From Caballeronia cordobensis (GTDB lineage: Bacteria; Pseudomonadota; Gammaproteobacteria; Burkholderiales; Burkholderiaceae), in contig NZ_FCNY02000004.1 in NCBI RefSeq assembly GCF_001544575.2, positions 62,001 through 126,000 on the forward strand: a stretch of 64,000 nt of DNA, in the 5' to 3' direction. The position numbers were made by a program, and so were the translations under genes. Shown in pieces: positions 8,955 to 16,397 of the stretch. How positions within the stretch are numbered: the stretch's first letter is position 1; every line of letters begins with the position of its first letter. The notes below the pieces were generated by a model. The model saw nothing but the letters and a program-made list of their open reading frames with translations. It made no database searches and was not told where the DNA came from.

Positions 8955-9596
8955 CTAGGCCGTCAAGGCGCCGCCGGGTATCGACAGGCGGTCGAAGGCG
9001 GGCTGAGCGACTTCAAAGTGAAAGCACTTTTCGTCCTTGAACTCGCCGGCATGGGTGAAACCCAGTTCGACGGAATGGCCCAGCCGGAGGATCGGAAACG
9101 CCATGAAGCTGCGGCACGCTTCCAGAAACGCCTTCGCCTGAGCGGGCTCCATGCTATTGCGCCTGCCCGGCCCGGTGGTCGGGCCGCTGTAGTGAGCGAC
9201 GTCGAATACTTCGACGAACGGGCTGCGCCCCAGATGCCGCGAGATCGACTGCGGTCCGCCATGAACGCCCTCGATGGCGCGGATCAGATACGCAATGGCG
9301 ACGCGCTCGCCCGCATGGTTCGCATGCAACGCCCGCGCATGCGCGATGATCTTCGCGACCGCGTGATTCTTGTACGACGCTTCCTTGCCTTCCACCACAT
9401 GCTTCTGAAAGAAGATTCGCGCCTGATCGTATACGGCGCGCTCGGCGCTTGTCACGTACACCGAAGGCAGATGCGCGCGCTGCGCCAGCGTCTGGAGCAA
9501 CGCGCGCGAATAGGACGAGATCGGCACGCCGAGAATGCGAACGGGATCGGCAAGGCTACCGACGTGATGATGGGCTGAAATGGCAGCATGGTTCAT
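8955..9596 (-). CDS. Putative M15-like peptidase (zinc D,D/L,D-peptidase fold), hypothetical
   Basis: From the start at 9596 the product has 213 residues; another in-frame ATG lies 45 bases upstream. It is not recognised as a named family, but its motif order recalls M15 peptidases that cut peptidoglycan stems. There is an early VTSAERAVYDQ segment, like the SGxR..xxQ of M15 proteins. It is followed by SISRHLG with His121, Asp132 in VFD, and a late FHFEV with His193, candidates for the three zinc ligands. His121 to Asp132 spacing is longer than the usual seven. No signal peptide is seen, which would be unusual for a housekeeping peptidase but normal for a phage-type lysin or a secreted effector. 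It faces away from the T6SS genes. Confidence 0.45.
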   Translation of the reverse strand: MNHAAISAHHHVGSLADPVRILGVPISSYSRALLQTLAQRAHLPSVYVTSAERAVYDQARIFFQKHVVEGKEASYKNHAVAKIIAHARALHANHAGERVAIAYLIRAIEGVHGGPQSISRHLGRSPFVEVFDVAHYSGPTTGPGRRNSMEPAQAKAFLEACRSFMAFPILRLGHSVELGFTHAGEFKDEKCFHFEVAQPAFDRLSIPGGALTA

Positions 9597-9804
9597 GGCG
9601 CGTTGAGCCTCGATGTCGTGACGCGTTCCGCTCTTTTGCATAGACGAGCGGCGAGGGCGCGCTTTGAACGGTCCTCACCGCTTGTCGCGCGGCCATCTTG
9701 CAATCCGTGGAAACGCTATTCGATGCGAACACGCCGGTCGAACCTTATGCCGGACCCCGCGCGAACTGTCTGGACTACGATTGAAGTTTTCGCCCCGCCT
9801 CACT

Positions 9805-11439
9805 TCACGCCGCGAACGCCAGCCATTCGGCCTGCAACGCCGGACGTCCCAGTACGAGATCGCTCGCGCGCTCGGCGAGCATGATCGTCGCCGCGTTGAT
9901 GTTCGCGCTCGGCACGGACGGCATGACCGACGCATCGATCACGCGCAGCCGTTCGACGCCTCTCACCTTCAGATCGGAATCGACGACGGCGGTCCGGTCG
10001 TCCTTCGCGCCCATTCTGCATGTTCCGCAAGGATGATACGCGCTGGAAGCATCCGCTCGAATGAATCGATCGAGCGCGCTGCTGTCGCTCACGTCTTCGC
10101 CGGGCATGTCCTCGCGATGATGAAAGCGCCGGAACGCGGGCTGTCGGGAGAACAGCAGGCCGAGCCGCACCGCCTCACGCATCACGCGCCAGTCTTCCTC
10201 TGTGTCCATGTAATTCGGGTCGATCAGAAGCGGGTCGTCCACATCGGCGGACTTCAGGCGCACGTGTCCGCGGCTCGTCGGGCGCATTGGACCGACGCCG
10301 ATGCGATAACCATTCGTCCGACGCGTGGGAATCCAGTTCTTGTCGAAGAACACGGGGAAAAAATGAAACTGAATATCCGGATGCGCTATCTCCACACCGC
10401 TTTTGAGAAACGCGCCGACGTGACACTGATTCACCGACGCCACGCCGGACTTGCATGCGAACCATTGAACGCCCGCAAGAAGCATTTTGTGAAGCCGAAG
10501 CTCCTGATTGAGCGAGACCGGCTCCTTCGTTTCGATCTGGATATGACATTCCAGATGATCCTGCAGATTCAGGCCGACGCCCGGCAAATCGACTCTCGGC
10601 TGCACGCCCTTCTCTTTCAGATGCCCGCCCGGTCCGATGCCGGATAACATCAGCAGTTGCGGCGAGCCGAACACGCCCGCGCATAGCAGCGTTTCTTTTC
10701 TGGCGATGACGTTGACCGTCGAGCCGCCGCGCAGCACCTCGAATCCCGTCGCCGTGTTGCCGTCGAAATTGATGCGCCTGAGCGCACTCTGCGTCCAGAC
10801 GGTCAGGTTTCCATCTTCCTTGCGCGAATGAAGATAACCGTATGACGCGCTATTGCGGATTCCGCGATCGACGCTCATTTCGAAGCGCGACACGCCTTCC
10901 TGACGATAACCGTTCACATCGTCGGTAAGCGGATAGCCCGCTTCCACACCGGCGTCGAGAAACGCCTGATTGAGCGGGCATAGCGTCTCCTGACGCTGCG
11001 CATGAATGAATCCTTCCGCGCCTCGATACGCGCCGCCCACGTCGCTTCGCTCGATTCGGCGAAAGTAAGGCAGGCAGTTCTTCCATCCCCAGCCCTGTGC
11101 GCCTTCGCGTTCCCAGCGGTCGTAATCGAGCGGATGTCCGCGCAGCCACGTCATGCCGTTGATGGACGACGATCCGCCGAGCACGCGGCCGCGCGGCTGC
11201 TGAATGCGCCGGTTGTCGAGATTGCTTTGCGGTTCGGTTTGAAACCAGTAGTTGTAGCGCGAGCTCGGTTTGAAGATGGACCGCAGGCCGGCCGGCATGC
11301 GAATGACCCAAGCGTTATCGCGCGGGCCGGCTTCGATCAACAGCACGCGATTGCCCGCATCGGCGAGCCGGCGGGCCAGCACGCAACCCGCCGACCCCGC
11401 GCCGCCTATCACATAGTCGAACTCCACGGCATCGTTCAT
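9805..11439 (-). CDS. GMC-family FAD oxidoreductase (choline dehydrogenase-like)
   Basis: A 544-residue glucose-methanol-choline flavoenzyme that oxidises an alcohol group of an unknown substrate. The N-terminus has the FAD dinucleotide motif (GGAGSAG) close to residue 10, then the GMC signatures GRVLGGSSSINGM and LLCAGVFGSPQLLMLSGIG. The C-terminal active-site region is HPCGTCRMG followed by PSANINAATIMLAE, giving the catalytic His and Asn expected of the family. The start at 11439 sits 2 bases after the upstream cupin stop, and all similarity begins here, although the frame is open further upstream. It is the last gene of a four-gene operon. Choline dehydrogenase BetA and the DMSP-pathway enzyme DddA belong to the same superfamily; sequence alone does not choose between them. 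Confidence 0.85.
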   Translation of the reverse strand: MNDAVEFDYVIGGAGSAGCVLARRLADAGNRVLLIEAGPRDNAWVIRMPAGLRSIFKPSSRYNYWFQTEPQSNLDNRRIQQPRGRVLGGSSSINGMTWLRGHPLDYDRWEREGAQGWGWKNCLPYFRRIERSDVGGAYRGAEGFIHAQRQETLCPLNQAFLDAGVEAGYPLTDDVNGYRQEGVSRFEMSVDRGIRNSASYGYLHSRKEDGNLTVWTQSALRRINFDGNTATGFEVLRGGSTVNVIARKETLLCAGVFGSPQLLMLSGIGPGGHLKEKGVQPRVDLPGVGLNLQDHLECHIQIETKEPVSLNQELRLHKMLLAGVQWFACKSGVASVNQCHVGAFLKSGVEIAHPDIQFHFFPVFFDKNWIPTRRTNGYRIGVGPMRPTSRGHVRLKSADVDDPLLIDPNYMDTEEDWRVMREAVRLGLLFSRQPAFRRFHHREDMPGEDVSDSSALDRFIRADASSAYHPCGTCRMGAKDDRTAVVDSDLKVRGVERLRVIDASVMPSVPSANINAATIMLAERASDLVLGRPALQAEWLAFAA

Positions 11440-11441
11440 GC

Positions 11442-11753
11442 TCAGTTCTCCGACGACGCATCGCCATGATCGTGATACGTATAGCGCGTTTCGACCGGCG
11501 CCGAAATCGCCCATTGCGCCTGCGCGCCTTCGCCTATCGATACGAGATCGCCCGCCTCGATCGAAAGCGCTGCGCCGTGCGAAAACGTCAGATGCGCACG
11601 GCCGCGAACCACATAGAACGTCGCGCCTGGCACATAGCAATGCTGAAACTCGCGGCTGTCGCAATGCCAGGTTTCCCAGCGTGCGGTCATTCGTTCGATA
11701 TCGGAAGGCGCGGGTTCTTTGGAGATGATCGGAGTGGATTGCGCAAATGTCAT
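11442..11753 (-). CDS. Small cupin-fold protein (DUF861-like)
   Basis: This 103-residue single-domain cupin has the typical strand pattern FYVVRGRAHLTF...SIEAGDLVSIGEGAQAQW, as in cupin_3/DUF861 proteins. The usual metal-binding HxH...E motif is not present where motif 1 should be, so it is more likely a binding or accessory protein than a metal-dependent lyase. It lies between the binding-protein gene and the GMC oxidoreductase, separated from the latter by 2 bases. Its role in the operon is unknown; binding of a small pathway intermediate is one possibility. Confidence 0.65.
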   Translation of the reverse strand: MTFAQSTPIISKEPAPSDIERMTARWETWHCDSREFQHCYVPGATFYVVRGRAHLTFSHGAALSIEAGDLVSIGEGAQAQWAISAPVETRYTYHDHGDASSEN

Positions 11754-11791
11754 GACAGAAGATCTCAGTGCGAATGATTAAAGACGCTGGC

Positions 11792-12655
11792 TCAACGCAT
11801 CCATTGCTGAACCAGTGGACGATTGGCATCGACCCACGCCTTCGCGCCTTTCTCCGGCGTCGAGACACCTTGCTTGATGATCTCCGACATCAGACTGCCG
11901 AGCGAGTCGTCGTCCATCTTCCATTGCTGCAGCCACCGTTCGACATCGGGATGCTTCTGCTTGAATGCCTGCGTCTCGATGCCGTAAATCGAATCCGTCG
12001 CGCCGTAAGCGGCCTTGGGGTCGCGCAGATATTTGAGCTTGTATTTGGACCAGATCCAGTGCGGCTTCCACAAGGTCACGACAATGGGCTCCTTGCGCTG
12101 AATCGCGCGTTCGAGCGACAAGACCATCGCCGACTCGGACGATGACTGAACGTCGTAATCGAGCCCATACGCGGTCTTCGCTTTCTCCGTCAATTGCATG
12201 AGACTGCTGCCCGAATCGATGCCGACGATCTTCGGGCGTCCGCTCGGAGCAAAGAGGTTCTTGTTCGCGTTCAACTGATCGATACTGTCGATCGCAACGT
12301 AGTCGGGCACGACGAGGCCGAGATTCGCCTCCTTGAACCAGGGCCCGATTCGCACGACGCTATCCTTGACCTTGTCGAACGCGGGCTTGTCCCCCGAGGG
12401 CAGCCACACTTCGAAGGTCACGTCGATCTTTCCCTGCGCGACGCTGTTGTAGAGCAATGCCTTGTCCGCGTTTTGCAGCCGGACCTGATAACCCTTCTCG
12501 CCGAGAAGAATCTTCCACATGTTCGCAACGGCGATGTTCTCCGCCCAGTTGTTCACGCCAATGGTGAGCGACTTGTCGTCCGCACGCGCCGATACGGCCG
12601 AAAGCAGCAGCGCAACGGGCAAAAGAAACTTGAGCAATCGAAGAAACCTGATCAT
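11792..12655 (-). CDS. Glycine betaine/choline-type ABC transporter substrate-binding protein (OpuAC/ProX family)
   Basis: A periplasmic binding protein of about 287 residues. The chosen start gives a clean signal peptide (MIRFLRLLKFLLPVALLL...ARA). In-frame starts at 12670 (ATG) and 12700 (GTG) would add 5 or 15 residues; none has a clear Shine-Dalgarno. The mature part starts with the OpuAC-type block IGVNNWAENIAVANMWKILL, followed by VWLPSGD and VVTLWKPHWIWSKYKLKYL, rich in Trp and Tyr that usually form the aromatic cage for quaternary ammonium or sulfonium groups. It is downstream of the DddP-like gene in the same operon. No permease or ATPase gene is adjacent, so it may feed a transporter encoded elsewhere. 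Confidence 0.82.
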   Translation of the reverse strand: MIRFLRLLKFLLPVALLLSAVSARADDKSLTIGVNNWAENIAVANMWKILLGEKGYQVRLQNADKALLYNSVAQGKIDVTFEVWLPSGDKPAFDKVKDSVVRIGPWFKEANLGLVVPDYVAIDSIDQLNANKNLFAPSGRPKIVGIDSGSSLMQLTEKAKTAYGLDYDVQSSSESAMVLSLERAIQRKEPIVVTLWKPHWIWSKYKLKYLRDPKAAYGATDSIYGIETQAFKQKHPDVERWLQQWKMDDDSLGSLMSEIIKQGVSTPEKGAKAWVDANRPLVQQWMR

Positions 12656-12712
12656 TTTCGACACGTCCATTTCGGGGAAAAATAGTTGGATTGCACTCAC
12701 TCATTCATCTGG

Positions 12713-13969
12713 CTATTTCAGCAAGGCCTCTTCGAAAGGAAACTGCGAAAGCAACCGCGTACCCGTCTCCGTCACGAGAAGCTGCTGCTCCAGCTTCACG
12801 CCCTCTTGCCCGCCCTCTTCGCCGATATAACTCTCCACGCATAGCGTCATGCCCGGCTGGATTTCACCGTCGTATCCCGACGCGCCGAAGTCCGCGTGGT
12901 GGTAGAGATACGGATACTCGCCCGTCATGCCGCAGCCATGCGCCGACAGGTAATAGCGGTTCGCGTGATACTTCTGCGGAATGTTCCAGGCCTTGTCGCT
13001 GTATTCCCTGAACGTCATGCCCGGACGAATCACGTCGATGTTGTGATGCACCTGCTCATGCGCGAGCTTGTAGAGCGTGCGCTGGTTCGCGTTCGGCTTG
13101 TCCGGTCCCGCATGAAAGGTGCGTGAGAAGTCCGAGTAATAGCCGTGGCAACCGACCACATCGGTATCGAGCGCGATCAGCCGGTTTGCTTCGATCACAT
13201 GGCTCGACGTTTCCTGAAACCACGGATTGGTACGCTGACCGGCGCTGAGCAGGCGCGTTTCCACGTAGTCGCCGTCCTGCGCAATCACCGATTGATGCAG
13301 GACCGACCACAACTCGTTCTCCGTCATGCCGGGCCGGATCGCATCGCGCAGTTTGCCGACGGCAATCTCGGTCGCGCGCAGCGAAGCGACGACGCACTTG
13401 AGTTCTTCGGCCGACTTGATGGCGCGCGCCATTTCGATCGGCTCCTGCGCATCGACCAGACGCACGCCGTGGCCGGCCAAAGCGATCGCGGTGCCGGCAT
13501 TCATGCGCTCGATGCCGACCGTGGCATTTGGTCCGGCGAGTTCCGTCAGCGTTGCGGCCATTTCGGCCGCCCATGCCCGTTCCCGCCGCGCGATCTCCGG
13601 CCCCGCCGCGACGAAGCTCGCCGTGGACGAGGGCCGCACTTCATCGATGGTTTCCAGCCCGGCGGCCAGATGCTCGCAACCGGTGAACTCGAAGAGAATG
13701 GTCCGGCGTTCCGTCACGATGAGATATCGCGACGGCGTATTGCGCGCGCAAAAAATCTGCATGTTGCGCGCGCCGGTCGCATAGCGGATGTTCACCGGGT
13801 CGCTGACGATCAGCGCGGCAATGCCGCGTGTGCGCATCTCGGCGCGCACGCGAGCGAGGCGGTATGCGCGCACTGCTCGAAGATCGATTTCCAGGCCGGC
13901 CGATGCCTGATCGAGCGTTTGAACATCCGAGAGATCGCGGCGTTCGCGATGCCAGTCCAGCGTCGACAT
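12713..13969 (-). CDS. M24-fold metalloprotein closely resembling DMSP lyase DddP, catalytic Asp replaced
   Basis: The 418-residue protein belongs to the M24 (creatinase/prolidase, pita-bread) family. Blocks such as DPVNIRYATGARNMQ, WSVLHQ...ETRLLSAGQRTNPWFQE and MTLCVES match DddP, the M24 enzyme that cleaves dimethylsulfoniopropionate. The six metal ligands known for DddP are all present with identical spacing: Asp268, Asp270, Asp280, His344, Glu379 and Glu394. The position of the reported DddP catalytic base (Asp377 in the Ruegeria enzyme) is Gly350 here, and the second prolidase His is also missing. Substrate and reaction are therefore uncertain. AGGAAAG precedes the start. It heads the operon with the betaine-type binding protein, cupin and GMC oxidoreductase, divergent from a LysR gene. 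The DddP comparison is from memory. Confidence 0.75.
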   Translation of the reverse strand: MSTLDWHRERRDLSDVQTLDQASAGLEIDLRAVRAYRLARVRAEMRTRGIAALIVSDPVNIRYATGARNMQIFCARNTPSRYLIVTERRTILFEFTGCEHLAAGLETIDEVRPSSTASFVAAGPEIARRERAWAAEMAATLTELAGPNATVGIERMNAGTAIALAGHGVRLVDAQEPIEMARAIKSAEELKCVVASLRATEIAVGKLRDAIRPGMTENELWSVLHQSVIAQDGDYVETRLLSAGQRTNPWFQETSSHVIEANRLIALDTDVVGCHGYYSDFSRTFHAGPDKPNANQRTLYKLAHEQVHHNIDVIRPGMTFREYSDKAWNIPQKYHANRYYLSAHGCGMTGEYPYLYHHADFGASGYDGEIQPGMTLCVESYIGEEGGQEGVKLEQQLLVTETGTRLLSQFPFEEALLK

Positions 13970-14092
13970 GAAGGCTTTCCTATGGGGATCAAATCACTAT
14001 GAGTTATGTGTGCGTTTCACGGACCGCTCTGGAATTCGCCGCCGGAACTCGCTTATAGAGGACTTTACGAGACACATATTTCGCTGTACACA

Positions 14093-14106
14093 GATGAAAT
14101 CTCATC
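14093..14106. promoter_or_regulatory. Inverted repeat upstream of LysR gene (candidate operator)
   Basis: GATGA-AATC-TCATC is a perfect 5-base inverted repeat with a 4-base spacer, 20 bases before the LysR start codon and inside the 157-base divergent intergenic region shared with the DddP-like operon. LysR regulators usually bind dyads in such divergent regions, so autoregulation is plausible. No confident -35/-10 pair was identified. Confidence 0.35.
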
Positions 14107-14126
14107 TTTTTCGATAACCCACGGTT

Positions 14127-15047
14127 ATGAAAAGCCTGCGCCACCGACTCCCGCCGATGACCGGTCTGATGTTTTTCGAGGCGGCGGCTCGAACGCTGAA
14201 TTTCACCCGCGCCGCCGAGGAACTGCACGTCTCGCAAGCGGCGGTCAGCAAGCAGATCCGGCAACTGGAGGAAGGTCTGGGCTTTGCCCTTTTCGAACGG
14301 GTGGGACGACGCGTGCAGTTGTCGCCTCGCGGCGCGCAGCTACACGGCAAGGTCAGCGCGGCCTTCAACTATCTCGCCGATGCCGTGGATGAAGTGAGCG
14401 TGAAGCGGAGCAACGCCGTGGTCACGCTGGCAGGGAACACGGCGATCTCGCATTTCTGGCTGAACGAAGTCATGAACGACTTCCGCGACCGCAACCCGAG
14501 CTTCGCGGCGAGCATTCGCACGATCACGTCCGATCACACCGCCGATCTTTTTCATGACAGCGTGGATCTCGCCGTCGTGTATGCGGCGGGCCGGCGGATC
14601 GACTGGACGGGACGGATGCTGTTCGAGGAGGAGATATTTCCGGTGGCGAGTCCGGCTTACATCGCGAGTCATCCGCTGAGCGGCGACGGCCCGGAAGCCT
14701 TGCTGACCCAGACGCTGCTGGAATATGAACGGCTCGAACCGAACTGGATCAACTGGTCCGCGTGGTTCGCAGCGGTGGGCATCGATCCGCGGCGCGTGAA
14801 GGCGACCGAGTACGGCAACAACTACATCGTGCTGGTCGATGCCGCCATCCGCGGGCGCGGCGTCACGCTCGGCACGCGCTATCTGCTCGACGGCGAGATT
14901 CGCAGCGGAAGACTGGCCCGGCTCTCTTCGCTGAGCGTGCGCCCCGGCCGCGGATACTTCCTGATGCGCAATACGCAGCGTCCCATTCGGGCCGAAGTCG
15001 AACAGCTATATGACTGGATCGCGGGTTATGAGTTGATTTCGCCTTAG
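14127..15047 (+). CDS. LysR-family transcriptional regulator (GcvA-like)
   Basis: A 306-residue LysR regulator. The winged HTH is at residues 15-75 (FFEAAARTLNFTRAAEELHVSQAAVSKQIRQLEE), followed by a type 2 periplasmic-binding-like effector domain (VTLAGNTAISHFWL...DLAVVYAAGR). The pattern is that of the GcvA/TrpI group. It is divergent from the M24/betaine-binding/cupin/GMC operon with 157 bases between start codons, the classic arrangement for a LysR gene and its target. The effector is unknown; an onium compound or breakdown product is an inference. The next gene on this strand starts 77 bases downstream, so co-transcription with the sulfur operon cannot be excluded. Confidence 0.88.
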   Translation: MKSLRHRLPPMTGLMFFEAAARTLNFTRAAEELHVSQAAVSKQIRQLEEGLGFALFERVGRRVQLSPRGAQLHGKVSAAFNYLADAVDEVSVKRSNAVVTLAGNTAISHFWLNEVMNDFRDRNPSFAASIRTITSDHTADLFHDSVDLAVVYAAGRRIDWTGRMLFEEEIFPVASPAYIASHPLSGDGPEALLTQTLLEYERLEPNWINWSAWFAAVGIDPRRVKATEYGNNYIVLVDAAIRGRGVTLGTRYLLDGEIRSGRLARLSSLSVRPGRGYFLMRNTQRPIRAEVEQLYDWIAGYELISP

Positions 15048-15124
15048 CTTCTGATAATTCGTCGTTTAGCGCCGGCGCGTTCGTTGCAGATAATCGTCGC
15101 TTTGACGAACCACGCACAAGCGCC

Positions 15125-16369
15125 ATGCCCTTCGATCGCACTGCTCCCCTGCCCTCCGATGCCGTCGTCGGCCCCGCGTGGGGCTCTGGTCCCACGGAAC
15201 ACTACGCCGCGCTGGCCGCGCGGTTCCGGCCGCTGTTCGCGCGCATCCGCGCACAAAGCGTGACGCGCGAACTCGATCGCCGTCTGCCCGTCGAAGAAAT
15301 CGCATGGCTGCGCGATGCGGGCTTCACATCGTTGCGCGTGCCTCGCGAGCATGGCGGCGAAGGCATCAGGCTCGTCGAATTGTTCGAACTCCTGATCGAA
15401 TTATCGGAAGCGGATTCCAACATCACGCAGGCCCTGCGCGCCCATTTCGGCTTTACCGAGCATGCGCTGGACAGCCCCGCGGAACGCCGCGAGCGCTGGC
15501 TCTCGCGGCTCGGCAAGGGCGCGATCGTCGGCGCGGCGTGGTCCGAGACCGGCGAAGCGCGCCAGAGCCAGTTCGCGACGCGTCTCACGCGCAGCGCGGG
15601 CGGCTGGCATCTGAACGGCGCGAAGTTCTATACGACGGGCTCGCTCTTCGCCGACTGGATTCACGTCGGCGCAACGGACGCGGACGATGCGGCGGTATCC
15701 GTCACGGTCGATCGTCGTACGGACGGCGTGGAGGTGATCGACGACTGGGACGGCATGGGCCAGCGACTCACCGCCAGCGGCACGAGCCGCTTCAACCACG
15801 TGAAGGTCGATGAGCGCGAGATCGTCGCGGGCCGCGCGCCGTTTCCGTACTCGGAAGCGTTCTATCAGCTCGTGCATCTGGCGACGCTCGCGGGCATCGG
15901 CCGCGCGGTGGCGAACGATGCGGCCGCCGCGGTCGCCGCGCGCACGCGCAGCTACAGCCACGCGTCGAGCACGCGCGCCGCGGACGATCCGCAGCTGCTC
16001 CAGGTGGTCGGCCGCGCCCGCGCGCACGCCTGGACGGCCGGCGCGATCGTCGCACAGGCGGCGCGCGCGCTGGAACGCGCGGCGGCCTCGTTCGACCAGC
16101 CCGACGCGCTCGCCGTCATCGCGGAAACCGAAATCGAAATCTGGCAGGCGCAGACGGTCGCGTCGCAACTCGTTCTCGATGCGAGCGCGAACGTGTTCGA
16201 CGCGCTCGGCGCCTCCGCGACGCTGCGCACCGCCGGGCTCGACCGCTACTGGCGCAACGCGCGCACCATCGCGTCGCATAACCCGCGCATCTACAAGGAC
16301 CGCATCGTCGGCGATTTCGCCGTGAACGGCACGCTGCCGCCGGGGCAATGGCGCATCGGCGTGGCCTGA
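15125..16369 (+). CDS. Acyl-CoA dehydrogenase-fold flavin monooxygenase (DszC/SfnB-like)
   Basis: The 414-residue protein has the acyl-CoA dehydrogenase fold but the sequence style of the DszC/SfnB branch, whose members use reduced flavin and oxygen on organosulfur compounds instead of acyl-CoA. Visible features are LRDAGFTSLRVPREHGGEG, the flavin-contact block GAAWSETGEARQS, WHLNGAKFYTTGSLFADWI and the C-terminal LDRYWRNARTIASHNPRIYKDR, typical of this branch. It is the first gene of a plus-strand unit with a DszA-like monooxygenase 28 bases downstream, a natural two-enzyme pairing in C-S bond oxidation. The substrate is unknown. Reduced flavin would have to come from a reductase not seen here. 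Confidence 0.8.
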   Translation: MPFDRTAPLPSDAVVGPAWGSGPTEHYAALAARFRPLFARIRAQSVTRELDRRLPVEEIAWLRDAGFTSLRVPREHGGEGIRLVELFELLIELSEADSNITQALRAHFGFTEHALDSPAERRERWLSRLGKGAIVGAAWSETGEARQSQFATRLTRSAGGWHLNGAKFYTTGSLFADWIHVGATDADDAAVSVTVDRRTDGVEVIDDWDGMGQRLTASGTSRFNHVKVDEREIVAGRAPFPYSEAFYQLVHLATLAGIGRAVANDAAAAVAARTRSYSHASSTRAADDPQLLQVVGRARAHAWTAGAIVAQAARALERAAASFDQPDALAVIAETEIEIWQAQTVASQLVLDASANVFDALGASATLRTAGLDRYWRNARTIASHNPRIYKDRIVGDFAVNGTLPPGQWRIGVA

Positions 16370-16397
16370 CTTTTCCTCGTTCGCCTCAGGCCCTTCC

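Noticed and set aside
9642-9804. Small gene between the M15-like gene and the GMC oxidoreductase
   Set aside because: Only short frames without a ribosome-binding site or recognisable features.
11442-11753. Cupin as a DddL/DddQ/DddW-type DMSP lyase
   Set aside because: The metal-binding HxH...E of cupin motif 1 is missing and the protein is shorter than most lyases of that group, so a DUF861-like binding protein is more likely.
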